Positions 51,374 through 59,094 of a DNA stretch of 64,000 bases are shown here, piece after piece. This stretch comes from Micromonospora alfalfae. Its GTDB lineage: Bacteria; Actinomycetota; Actinomycetes; Mycobacteriales; Micromonosporaceae. Under the pieces are notes generated by a model. The model did no database searches. It was given only the letters and a program-made list of their open reading frames with translations, and was not told the DNA's origin. Location of the stretch: NCBI RefSeq assembly GCF_022230925.1, contig NZ_JAKKFH010000026.1, forward strand, positions 62,001 to 126,000, given 5' to 3'. The stretch's first letter is position 1. Each line of letters opens with the position of its first letter. Made by a program: the position numbers and the translations under genes.

Positions 51374-53380
51374 TCACGGCAGGTCGTTGGCGTGACGGAT
51401 GACAGTCACCAGGTCGTCGATGATGCCGGTGAGGGCGAAGTCCTTCGGGGTGAAGACCCGGGCGACCCCGGCCGCCCGGAGGGTGTCCGCGTCACTGGCC
51501 GGGATGATGCCGCCCACCACCACCGGCAGGTCCGCCCGGCCGGCGGCGCGCAGCCCGTCGAGCACCGCGGGCACGGCGGCCAGGTGCGACCCGGAGAGCA
51601 CTGAGAGCCCGACCAGGTCGACGTCCTCCTCCACGGCGGCGGCGACGATCTGCCCCGCGGTCAACCGGATGCCCTGGTAGACGACCTCGAAGCCGGCGTC
51701 GCGGGCCCGTACCGCGATCTGCTCCGCGCCGTTGGAGTGCCCGTCCAGGCCGGGTTTGCCGACCAGCAGCCGCAGCCGGCCGCTGCCCAACTCCCGCGCG
51801 GTGGCGGTGACCCGCTCGCGGACCGCCGCGAGTCCCGGCTCCCCGCCGCCGCCGGTGGCACCGGCCAGGCCGGTCGGCGCCCGGTACTCGCCGAAGACCT
51901 GGCGCAGCGCGCCGGCCCACTCGCCGGTGGTCACCCCGGCCCGCACGCACTCCACTGTGGCCGGCATCAGGTTGGTGCTGGTCGCGGCGTCCGCGCGCAG
52001 CCGGGCCAGCGCCGCGTCGACGACGGCCGCGTCCCGGTCGGCCCGCCACCGGCGTACGCCGTCCACGGCGGCCGCCTCGACGGCGGGATCGACCTGCTCG
52101 ACGGCGTCCGCGCCGGCGGCGGTCAGCGGGGAGGGTTCGGTCTCGGTGTACCGGTTGACCCCGACCACCACGTCGGCACCGGACTCCATCCGCCGACGGC
52201 GCTCGGCCAGCGACGCGACCAGCGCGCTCTTGAGGTAGCCGGTTTCCACCGCGGCGACGACGCCGCCCAGCTCCAGCACCTTGTCCAGCTCGACCCGCGC
52301 CCCGGTGACGACCTCGTCCACCAGCGCGGTCATCACGTGCGAGCCCGCGAACAGGTCGGGGTATTCGAGCAGGTCCGACTCGTACGCCAGGACCTGCTGC
52401 ATCCGCAGCGACCACTGCTGGTCCCAGGGGCGGGGCAGGCCGAGCGCCTCGTTCCAGGCGGGCAGTTGGACCGCGCGGGCCCGGGCGTCGCGGGACATCG
52501 TCACGCCGAGCATCTCCAGCACGATGCGCTGGATGTTGTTCTCCGGCTGCGCCTCGGTGAGGCCGAGAGAGTTGACCTGTACGCCGTAGCGGAACCGCCG
52601 TTGTCTGGCGTCGGTCACCCCGTACCGGTCCCGGGTGATGTCGTCCCAGAGCACGCCGAACGCGCGCATCTTGGCGATCTCCTCGACGAAGCGCACCCCG
52701 GCGTTGACGAAGAACGAGATCCGCTGGACCACGTCGCCCATCCGTTCGGCGGGCACCTGACCGGAGTCACGGACCGCGTCGAGCACGGCGACCGCGGTGG
52801 CCAGGGCGAAGCCGACCTCCTGCACTGGCGTGGCGCCGGCCTCCTGGAGGTGGTACGAGCAGATGTTCACGGGGTTCCACCGGGGCATCTCACGCAACGT
52901 GTACGCCACCACGTCGGCGGTGAGCCGCAGCGAGGCGGCCGGCGGAAAGATGTAGGTGCCCCGGGACAGGTACTCCTTGATGATGTCGTTCTGGGTGGTG
53001 CCGGCGCAGCGGGTCAGGTCGGCGCCCTGCTCCAGCCCGACGGTGCCGTACAGGGCGAGCAGCCACATCGCCGGGGCGTTGATGGTCATCGAGGTGTTCG
53101 TGTCGGCGAGGGGGAGACCGTCGAAGAGCGCCCGCATGTCGCCGAGGTGGGTCACCGGCACGCCGACCCGTCCGACCTCACCGGCGGCGAGTTCGTGGTC
53201 CGGGTCGTACCCGGTCTGGGTGGGCAGGTCGAAGGCGACCGACAGGCCGGTCTGCCCCTTCGCCAGGTTGCGGCGGAAGAGGGCGTTGGTCGCCGCGGCC
53301 GACGAGTGGCCGGCGTAGGTGCGCATCACCCACGGGCGGTCCCGCTCGGGCAGCCGCCCCGGGAATGCCGTCTCATCCAT
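51374..53380 (-). CDS. ecm: Ethylmalonyl-CoA mutase (MeaA-type B12 enzyme)
   Basis: The 668-residue protein has both an acyl-CoA mutase barrel (MRTYAGHSSAAATNALFRRNLAKGQTGLSVAFDLPTQTGYDPDH; ICSYHLQEAGATPVQEV) and a B12-binding domain (KPGLDGHSNGAEQIAV with the lower-ligand His, then LVGLSVLSGSHLAAVP and VVVGGIIPASDADTLRAAG). Tyr22 and Arg140 stand where carboxyl-CoA mutases bind the carboxylate, unlike icmA in this window. The short N-terminus and sequence fit the MeaA/Ecm branch. It converts ethylmalonyl-CoA to methylsuccinyl-CoA after Ccr. TAGACT lies six bases before the ATG, with operator site E overlapping it. Confidence 0.92.
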   Translation of the reverse strand: MDETAFPGRLPERDRPWVMRTYAGHSSAAATNALFRRNLAKGQTGLSVAFDLPTQTGYDPDHELAAGEVGRVGVPVTHLGDMRALFDGLPLADTNTSMTINAPAMWLLALYGTVGLEQGADLTRCAGTTQNDIIKEYLSRGTYIFPPAASLRLTADVVAYTLREMPRWNPVNICSYHLQEAGATPVQEVGFALATAVAVLDAVRDSGQVPAERMGDVVQRISFFVNAGVRFVEEIAKMRAFGVLWDDITRDRYGVTDARQRRFRYGVQVNSLGLTEAQPENNIQRIVLEMLGVTMSRDARARAVQLPAWNEALGLPRPWDQQWSLRMQQVLAYESDLLEYPDLFAGSHVMTALVDEVVTGARVELDKVLELGGVVAAVETGYLKSALVASLAERRRRMESGADVVVGVNRYTETEPSPLTAAGADAVEQVDPAVEAAAVDGVRRWRADRDAAVVDAALARLRADAATSTNLMPATVECVRAGVTTGEWAGALRQVFGEYRAPTGLAGATGGGGEPGLAAVRERVTATARELGSGRLRLLVGKPGLDGHSNGAEQIAVRARDAGFEVVYQGIRLTAGQIVAAAVEEDVDLVGLSVLSGSHLAAVPAVLDGLRAAGRADLPVVVGGIIPASDADTLRAAGVARVFTPKDFALTGIIDDLVTVIRHANDLP

Positions 53381-53389
53381 GGCCGGAGT

Positions 53390-53405
53390 CTAAGTTACCG
53401 TTCAG
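53390..53405. promoter_or_regulatory. Shared acyl-CoA operator, site E (ecm)
   Basis: CTAAGTTACCGTTCAG matches site A at 12 of 16 positions, and its TACCGTTCAGTAA core is identical to that of ccr site C. It overlaps the presumed -10 of ecm (TAGACT on the minus strand, 53387-53392). On its own 12 of 16 is weak; the shared core with ccr is the support. Confidence 0.55.
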
Positions 53406-53531
53406 TAAAAGGAGCTGTGGAAAACCACACAGGTCCATGTCGGGGACGTCCGGGTGTCAAGTTCCCGCAGTGGCGCGGAACGCCACACCCCGGGCACCAC
53501 GCAGGGCGGGTCAGGACGCACACTGGACGGC

Positions 53532-54383
53532 ATGGATGACGAGCTGGCCATCTCCGTCCGAGGGCTGCGCAAGGCGTACGGCGACAACGCAGCGGTGGCG
53601 GGCGTGGATCTCGACGTGCGCCGTGGCGAGGTGTTCGCGTTGCTCGGCCCGAACGGCGCCGGCAAGACCACCACGGTGGAGATCCTTGAGGGGTACCGAC
53701 ACCGGGATGCCGGCGAGGTCTCAGTGCTCGGCACGGACCCGGCCCACACGGACGCCGAGTGGCGTTCCCGGGTCGGCATCGTGCTCCAGGGCACCGGCGA
53801 GTTCGACGAGCTGACGGTGGCCGAGGTGGTTCGGCACTTCTCTGGCTTCTACCTCGACGCCGACGACCCGGCGAAGGTGATCGAGCGGGTCGGGCTGGCC
53901 GGCAAGGCGAAGGCCCGCACACACACCCTCTCCGGCGGGCAGAAGCGCCGCCTGGACGTGGCACTGGGCATCGTCGGCCGGCCGGAGCTGCTCTTCCTCG
54001 ACGAGCCGACCACCGGCTTCGACCCGGAGGCGCGTCGCGAGTTCTGGGAGCTGATCCGCGACCTGGCCGCCGCCGGCACCACAATCGTGCTCACCACCCA
54101 CTACCTGGACGAGGCGGAAGCGCTCGCCGACCGGGTCGGCGTGATCGCCGGCGGCCGGCTGGTCGAGGTGGCCGCCCCGAACCGGCTGGGCAATCGGCAG
54201 GACGCCCTCGCGACGGTCTCCTGGCGTACCCCCGAAGGGACGCTGGAAAGTGCGCAGAGCGCGACGCCAACGGCCTTCGTGGCCGACCTGGCGGCGCGCC
54301 ACGGCGGCGAGGTCCCCGGGCTCACGGTGACCCGGCCGACCCTGGAGGACGTCTACCTCACCATGATCGGACACGCGCGATGA
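53532..54383 (+). CDS. ABC transporter ATP-binding protein (multidrug/ABC-2 type)
   Basis: The ATG at 53532 starts a 283-residue ATPase with Walker A GPNGAGKTTT, Q-loop VGIVLQGTGE, signature LSGGQKRRLD, Walker B LLFLDEPTTGFD and H-loop TTHYLDEAE. The C-terminal part (VSWRTPEGTLESAQ, TVTRPTLEDVYLTMIG) is the usual extension of drug/antibiotic exporter ATPases. It overlaps the permease gene by 4 bp (ATGA), so the two form one transporter. It diverges from ecm across about 150 bp that hold operator site E. Confidence 0.94.
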   Translation: MDDELAISVRGLRKAYGDNAAVAGVDLDVRRGEVFALLGPNGAGKTTTVEILEGYRHRDAGEVSVLGTDPAHTDAEWRSRVGIVLQGTGEFDELTVAEVVRHFSGFYLDADDPAKVIERVGLAGKAKARTHTLSGGQKRRLDVALGIVGRPELLFLDEPTTGFDPEARREFWELIRDLAAAGTTIVLTTHYLDEAEALADRVGVIAGGRLVEVAAPNRLGNRQDALATVSWRTPEGTLESAQSATPTAFVADLAARHGGEVPGLTVTRPTLEDVYLTMIGHAR

Positions 54384-55225
54384 CGACTACGACGAAGCCG
54401 GCGACGCCGGTCACCGCGACTCGCGGGCGGAGGCCGGGGGCCGGCGCGCTCGCCCTGCGCCAGGGCCGGCTGGAGATCACCCAGTTCCTGCGCAGCCGGG
54501 AGTCGGTGGTCTTCACCATGGGCTTCCCGATCATCATGATCCTGATCTTCGCGTCGATCTTCCATGGGACGATCGGCGGTGGGGTGAAGTTCACGCAGTA
54601 CTTCATCACCGGCATGATCGCGACCGGCCTGATGACTGTGAGCTTCCAGAACCTCGGCATCTGGATCCCGGTCGAGCGGGACCGGGGCGTGCTCAAGCGC
54701 TACCGGGGCACGCCGATGCCGAAGTGGGTCTGGTTCGCCGGCAAGGTGATCATGGTGGTGGTGATCGGCATCGCCGAGACGGCGCTGCTGCTGGCCTTCG
54801 CGGTGGCGCTGTTCGACCTCGACCTGCCGGGCACCGCCGGGAAGTGGCTCACCTTCGGCTGGGTCGCCGTGCTCGGGGTGATCGCGTGCACCCTGTGCGG
54901 CATCGCCATCTCGTCGGTGGCCAGCACCGCCCGCAGCGGCTCGGCGGTGGTCACCCCGGTGTCCCTGATCCTTCAGTTCATCTCCGGGGTGTTCTTCGTC
55001 TTCACCGACCTGCCCACCTGGATGCAGCAGGTGGCGGCGCTGTTCCCGCTCAAGTGGATGTGCCAGGGGCTCCGGTCGGTCTTCCTGCCGGAGAGCTTCG
55101 GAGCCCAGGAACCGGGCGGCTCGTTCGAGCTGGGCCGGGTGGCGGTGGTGCTGGCTCTCTGGTGCGTGATCGGTGCGGTGGTCTGCCTGACCACCTTCCG
55201 CTGGACCACCAAGCGCGACGGCTGA
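54380..55225 (+). CDS. ABC-2 type permease
   Basis: The 281-residue membrane protein has six hydrophobic segments (SVVFTMGFPIIMILIFASIF, YFITGMIATGLMTVSFQNLGIW, MVVVIGIAETALLLAFAVALF, TFGWVAVLGVIACTLCGIAISSVA, VTPVSLILQFISGVFFVF, VAVVLALWCVIGAVVCLTTF) and the ABC-2 LSSV-like pattern. RDRGVLKRYRGTPMP in a cytosolic loop contacts the ATPase. The ATG overlaps the ATPase gene stop. Exported compound unknown. Confidence 0.92.
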   Translation: MTTTTKPATPVTATRGRRPGAGALALRQGRLEITQFLRSRESVVFTMGFPIIMILIFASIFHGTIGGGVKFTQYFITGMIATGLMTVSFQNLGIWIPVERDRGVLKRYRGTPMPKWVWFAGKVIMVVVIGIAETALLLAFAVALFDLDLPGTAGKWLTFGWVAVLGVIACTLCGIAISSVASTARSGSAVVTPVSLILQFISGVFFVFTDLPTWMQQVAALFPLKWMCQGLRSVFLPESFGAQEPGGSFELGRVAVVLALWCVIGAVVCLTTFRWTTKRDG

Positions 55226-55230
55226 GCGGC

Positions 55231-55258
55231 CGGCCGGGGCGGGTGCCCGCCCCGGCCG
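55231..55258. terminator. Bidirectional terminator
   Basis: CGGCCGGGGCGGG (55231-55243) and its exact complement (55246-55258) form a hairpin between the convergent permease and 3-hydroxybutyryl-CoA dehydrogenase genes. Confidence 0.75.
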
Positions 55259-55265
55259 CCACCAC

Positions 55266-56114
55266 TCAGTACGTGTAGAAGCCCTTGCCGGTCTTGCGGC
55301 CCAGGTCACCGGCGGTGACCATCCGCTGGAGCAGCTCCGGCGGGAAGAACTTCTCGTCGGCGGTGTCGGTGTAGATGTTCTTCGAGGCGTGCAGCAGCAC
55401 GTCCACCCCGGTCAGGTCGGTGGTGGCCAGCGGGCCCATCGCGTGCCCGAAGCCCAGCCGGCAGGCGGTGTCCAGGTCCTCCGCGGACACCACGCCGGAC
55501 TCGACCAGCTTGACCGCCTCCATCACCAGGGCGGAGATCAGCCGGGTGGTGACGAAGCCGGCGATGTCCCGGTTCACCACCACGACCGTCTTGCCGATCT
55601 CCTCGGCGAAGACCCGCGCGGTGTCCAGCGTGGCGTCGCTGGTCTTGTAACCGCGTACCAGCTCGCAGAGCTGCATCATCGGCACCGGGGAGAAGAAGTG
55701 CGTGCCGACGACAGCCTCGGGCCGCTCGGTCACCGCGGCGATCTGGGTGACCGGGATCGCCGACGTGTTGGTGGCGAGCACCGCGTCCGACTTGCAGATC
55801 TTGTCCAGGGCGCGGAACACCTCGTGCTTGATCTCCAGGCGCTCGAATACCGCCTCGACCACGATGTCCGCGTCCGCCGCCGCCTCCAGGTCGGTGGTCG
55901 GGGTGATCCGAGCCAGCGTCGCCTCGACCTCGGACGCCTCGATCTTGCCCTTCTCGGCGAACTTCTCCAGTGACTTCCGAATACCGCCCAGACCCCGGGT
56001 GGTGGCCGCGTCGTCCAGGTCGCGCAGCGTCACCTGCCAGCCCGCCTGCGCCGCCACCTGGGCGATGCCGGAACCCATCAACCCGGCCCCGACGACCGCG
56101 AGTCGACCCGCCAT
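55266..56114 (-). CDS. hbd: 3-Hydroxybutyryl-CoA dehydrogenase
   Basis: The 282-residue protein is a single-unit dehydrogenase with LAVVGAGLMGSGIAQVAAQAGW at the start, ADIVVEAVFE, NTSAIPVTQIA, VGTHFFSPVPMMQLCELVRG with the catalytic His, and KLVESGVVSAEDLDTACRLGFGHAMGPLATTDLTGVD. It converts acetoacetyl-CoA to 3-hydroxybutyryl-CoA. GGGAG lies six bases before the ATG. It is the second such enzyme in the window, distinct from the fused one. Operator site F lies 53 bp upstream with a TAGGGT -10-like element between. It is downstream of murA on the same strand but has its own promoter. Confidence 0.95.
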   Translation of the reverse strand: MAGRLAVVGAGLMGSGIAQVAAQAGWQVTLRDLDDAATTRGLGGIRKSLEKFAEKGKIEASEVEATLARITPTTDLEAAADADIVVEAVFERLEIKHEVFRALDKICKSDAVLATNTSAIPVTQIAAVTERPEAVVGTHFFSPVPMMQLCELVRGYKTSDATLDTARVFAEEIGKTVVVVNRDIAGFVTTRLISALVMEAVKLVESGVVSAEDLDTACRLGFGHAMGPLATTDLTGVDVLLHASKNIYTDTADEKFFPPELLQRMVTAGDLGRKTGKGFYTY

Positions 56115-56166
56115 CTGCTTCTCCCTCGCTGCGATTGAGTGCCTGCCTGCACCCTAGTCGGCGAGA

Positions 56167-56182
56167 CTGAACGATGACTAAG
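56167..56182. promoter_or_regulatory. Shared acyl-CoA operator, site F (hbd)
   Basis: On the minus strand the site reads CTTAGTCATCGTTCAG, 14 of 16 identical to site A. It lies between the murA stop and hbd, about 53 bp upstream of the hbd ATG, where it would cover the -35 region. Confidence 0.7.
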
Positions 56183-56193
56183 TGGCGGGGGCG

Positions 56194-57636
56194 TCAGATC
56201 TCCAGTGCCGGCTCCTCCGGCGTGGTGCCCCGCTCGACAGCCACCCCGAGCGCACGTAGGTCGGCAACGAAGTCCGGGTAGCCCCGGTCGACGTGGTGCA
56301 CGTGGGAGACCTCGGTGACCCCCTGCGCGCAGAGCCCGGCAATGATCAGCCCCGCGCCGGCCCGGATGTCGGTGGCCCGCACCGGGGCACCGGAGAGCCG
56401 GCCTCGTCCCCGGACCACCGCGTGATGCCCGTCGGTCTTGATGTCCGCGCCGAGCCGCATCATCTCGTTGGCGAACATGAACCGGCCGTCGAAGATGTTC
56501 TCGGTGATCAGGGAGGCACCGTCGCTGACGGCCGCCAGCCCGATCGCCATCGGCAGCAGGTCGGTGGCGAAGCCGGGGTACGGCAGCGTCACCACGTCCA
56601 CCGCCCGTGGTCGCTCGTCCATCCGTACACGGAAGCCGTCTCCCCGGGTCTCCACCAGCCCGCCTGCGGCCACCACCTTGTCCAGGGCGACCTCCAGGAA
56701 GGCCGGGTCCAGCCCGGTCACCGTCACGTCGCCCCGGGTCATCGCGGCGCCGAACGCCCAGGTGCCGGCGACGATCCGGTCCCCCACCGTCGCGTGGCGC
56801 ACCGGACGCAGACCAGGCACACCGGTGATCCGCAACGTGGACGTGCCCGCGCCGACGATGCGCGCGCCCATCTGCTTGAGCATCGTGCAGATGTCGACGA
56901 TCTCCGGCTCCCGGGCCGCGTTGTCGATCATCGTGGTGCCCTGGGCCAGTACCGCCGCCATCACCAGGTTCTCGGTCGCGCCGACGCTGGGGAAATCCAG
57001 CACGATGTCAGCGCCACGCAGACCGTGCGGGGCGGAGGCGATGACGAACCCGTGCTCACCGGAGATCTCCGCGCCCATCCGGGTCAGCCCGGAGATGTGC
57101 ATGTCCAACCCCCGCGACCCGATCGCGTCGCCGCCGGGATGGGCCACCCGCACGTACCCTCGGCGGGCCAGCAAAGGGCCGAGCACGCAGATCGACGCGC
57201 GCAACCGTCGGACCAGGTCGTAGTCGGCCTCCGCGCCCGGCTGCTCGGGCACGTCGATCGTCACCGACCGGGACCGGGCCACGCCGCCCCTGGCGACCAT
57301 CGGGTCGACCGGGTCGTCGGCGTCGAACTGGACGTCGCAGCCCAGCCGACGCAGCACCTCCCCCATGATCGCGATGTCGGTGATCCGGGGGACGTTGGTG
57401 ATCACGCTGCGGCCCGGCGCGAGCAGCGCGGCGGCCATCAACTTCAACGCCGAGTTCTTGGCACCGACAACGTGCACGGTGCCGGACAGTCGGGCGTCAC
57501 CGCGTACCCGGATGACGTCGACATCGTTGACCGCCGAATCGCCGGCGTCGCCGGGGCCCACCACCACCGGCCAGCCGGCGGTGCTGTCCGGCCGCGCCGG
57601 GATCGTCAGGTCGGGAATCCGTAGGCTGTGCGTCAT
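56194..57636 (-). CDS. murA: UDP-N-acetylglucosamine 1-carboxyvinyltransferase
   Basis: The ATG at 57636 (SD-like GAGGTGG upstream) gives 480 residues; ATG 57657 is in frame upstream. Enolpyruvyl-transferase marks are VGAKNSALKLMAAALLA with the catalytic Lys60, RRLRASICVLGPLLAR, VGATENLVMAA, YPGFATDLLPM, and ENIFDGRFMFANEMMRLGADI. The loop usually written PGGCAIG is HPGGDAIG, with Asp160 in place of the Cys attacked by fosfomycin, as in mycobacterial MurA. The enzyme starts peptidoglycan precursor synthesis by transferring enolpyruvate to UDP-GlcNAc. An N-terminal extension of about 40 residues is present. Its start codon overlaps that of the divergent adenosyltransferase gene. Confidence 0.94.
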   Translation of the reverse strand: MTHSLRIPDLTIPARPDSTAGWPVVVGPGDAGDSAVNDVDVIRVRGDARLSGTVHVVGAKNSALKLMAAALLAPGRSVITNVPRITDIAIMGEVLRRLGCDVQFDADDPVDPMVARGGVARSRSVTIDVPEQPGAEADYDLVRRLRASICVLGPLLARRGYVRVAHPGGDAIGSRGLDMHISGLTRMGAEISGEHGFVIASAPHGLRGADIVLDFPSVGATENLVMAAVLAQGTTMIDNAAREPEIVDICTMLKQMGARIVGAGTSTLRITGVPGLRPVRHATVGDRIVAGTWAFGAAMTRGDVTVTGLDPAFLEVALDKVVAAGGLVETRGDGFRVRMDERPRAVDVVTLPYPGFATDLLPMAIGLAAVSDGASLITENIFDGRFMFANEMMRLGADIKTDGHHAVVRGRGRLSGAPVRATDIRAGAGLIIAGLCAQGVTEVSHVHHVDRGYPDFVADLRALGVAVERGTTPEEPALEI

Positions 57637-58207
57637 GGCCGTCCACCTCACGCGCATCTACACAAAGGCCGGCGACGCCGGCATGACCAGGCTGAGCAAC
57701 AACGAGCAGGTGCCGAAGACCGATCCACGGATCGCCGCGTACGCGGATGTCGACGAGTGCAACGCGGCGATCGGCGTCGCGCTCGCGCTGGGAGACCTCG
57801 ACGAGGAGCTTCGCGGCGTGCTGGGGTCGGTGCAGAACGACCTGTTCGACGTCGGCGCCGACCTGGCCACCCCGGTCGAGCCGGAGCCGAAGTACCCGCC
57901 GCTGCGGGTGACCGAGGAGTACGTCGAGCGCCTGGAGGGCTGGTGCGACGAGTACAACGCACGCCTGAGCAAGCTCGACTCCTTCATCCTCCCCGGCGGC
58001 ACCGCAGGTGCGGCGCTGCTGCACGTGGCGCGGACCGTCGCCCGGCGTGCCGAACGGGCAGCGTGGGCGCTGGTGAGCCACGATCCGGAACGAACCAGCA
58101 CGCTCCCGGCAAAGTATCTCAACCGGCTCTCCGATCTGCTGTTTATCCTGTCAAGAACGGCAAATCCGGCAGGGGACGTGCTATGGGTGCCGGGCGGCAA
58201 GCGCTGA
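57635..58207 (+). CDS. Corrinoid adenosyltransferase (PduO type)
   Basis: The 190-residue protein carries the PduO signature: IYTKAGDAGMTRLSNNEQVPKTDPRIAAYADVDECNAAIGVA, then VGADLATP, LDSFILPGGTAGAALLHVARTVARRAERAAWAL and YLNRLSDLLFILSR. It transfers adenosyl from ATP to cob(I)alamin, making the coenzyme used by isobutyryl-CoA and ethylmalonyl-CoA mutases. TAGGCT lies seven bases before the ATG inside the murA coding region and there is no ribosome site, so the transcript is probably leaderless. The ATG shares two bases with the divergent murA ATG. A similar murA/adenosyltransferase/DUF2550/atp order occurs in M. tuberculosis. Confidence 0.93.
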   Translation: MAVHLTRIYTKAGDAGMTRLSNNEQVPKTDPRIAAYADVDECNAAIGVALALGDLDEELRGVLGSVQNDLFDVGADLATPVEPEPKYPPLRVTEEYVERLEGWCDEYNARLSKLDSFILPGGTAGAALLHVARTVARRAERAAWALVSHDPERTSTLPAKYLNRLSDLLFILSRTANPAGDVLWVPGGKR

Positions 58208-58310
58208 ACGTCGGGCGCTCCGCACCACGTCAAGGTCTGGGTTCCCACTCTGCCGGCCACCACGCGTAGCCAGGGCCGACTCGTCGGCGAGCCACGCCGA
58301 CCAGCGCCTA

Positions 58311-58385
58311 GATCGACTCCGGTTTCTTGATGTCGGGGCATCCCAGCCACCAGAACACCCCGACATCAAGAAAGCCGAGTCGATC
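58311..58385. repeat. Intergenic palindrome P6
   Basis: Arms of 28 bp (58311-58338 and 58358-58385; left arm starts GATCGACTCCGG and ends TTGATGTCGGGG) pair with two mismatches around a 19-nt loop. It lies after the adenosyltransferase gene in a 419-bp stretch (58208-58626) without a credible gene. Confidence 0.9.
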
Positions 58386-58508
58386 AGCCCACCCGACGCG
58401 CTCGCCGAGCAGGCCGGCTCGCGGCGCGCACTGCGGAGGCGGGACTCAGCCGCACCGGTACGGCAGGTGATCAAGGCCGCGTCGGACCGACGCACAGCGA
58501 CAACGAGG

Positions 58509-58582
58509 GGTTTCCGGGGAAGCCCGCCCGGCGCAGGGATCAAGCCTGACCGCCCGGAGCCGGGCGGGCTCCCCCGGAAACC
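58509..58582. repeat. Intergenic palindrome P7
   Basis: Two 23-bp arms (58509-58531, starting GGTTTCCGGGGAAGCCCG, and 58560-58582) pair with one mismatch around a 28-nt loop. It lies in the same gene-free stretch as P6 and ends 44 bp before the DUF2550 stop. Confidence 0.9.
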
Positions 58583-58626
58583 ACAAGAGCGACCACGAAC
58601 GCCACCAGCAACCACCGAAGAGCCGA

Positions 58627-59082
58627 TCAGGCAGCAGGCCAGTCCTGGGAGGCCATACGCGGCGAGACCGCCCCCGGAGGGGCGGCCTCGAGCCAGGAGA
58701 GAAAACCGGTGACCGTCGATCGCGCCATGGCGATCTCCACCGGTGCGTGGTGACTGGTACAGCGGAGAATCACCCAGTCGGCCGGCATGGAGAACCGCTC
58801 CTGACCTTCGGGCAACCGGCGGCGCTCCACTGCCAACCCCTTGCGGGAGAGCACCCGCTTGGGCCGGATCGCGAAGCTGAACATCCGGTACCAGCGCAGC
58901 TCGTCACCGGCGAACCGGCCGAAGCCGGGCGACCAGCCGCGGCCGTCGAGCATGGTGGAGACCCGGACGCTGAGCCGGATGATGCCACCGCTGCGGGTGA
59001 CCAGAGCTCGCCGGACGAAGAGGATCAGTAGCGCGCCGAGGATGACGACAACGCCGATTCCGAATCCTTCGACGATCTCCAT
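58627..59082 (-). CDS. DUF2550 membrane protein
   Basis: The 151-residue protein has one N-terminal membrane helix (FGIGVVVILGALLILFVRRAL) and a soluble domain (GGIIRLSVRVSTMLDGRGWSPGFGRFAGDELRWYRMFSFAIRPKRVL, ending MARSTVTGFLSWLEAAPPG). This is the DUF2550 family that follows atpC in mycobacteria and streptomycetes. Its role is unknown; conserved linkage to ATP synthase is the main clue. It starts 12 bp after the atpC stop on the same strand and should be cotranscribed with it. Confidence 0.92.
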   Translation of the reverse strand: MEIVEGFGIGVVVILGALLILFVRRALVTRSGGIIRLSVRVSTMLDGRGWSPGFGRFAGDELRWYRMFSFAIRPKRVLSRKGLAVERRRLPEGQERFSMPADWVILRCTSHHAPVEIAMARSTVTGFLSWLEAAPPGAVSPRMASQDWPAA

Positions 59083-59094
59083 CCCCGGTGTGGC

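Noticed and set aside
58181..58615. A 144-codon minus-strand frame in the gap before DUF2550
   Set aside because: It runs through palindromes P6 and P7, has Ser/Arg/Gly-rich composition and no start signal.
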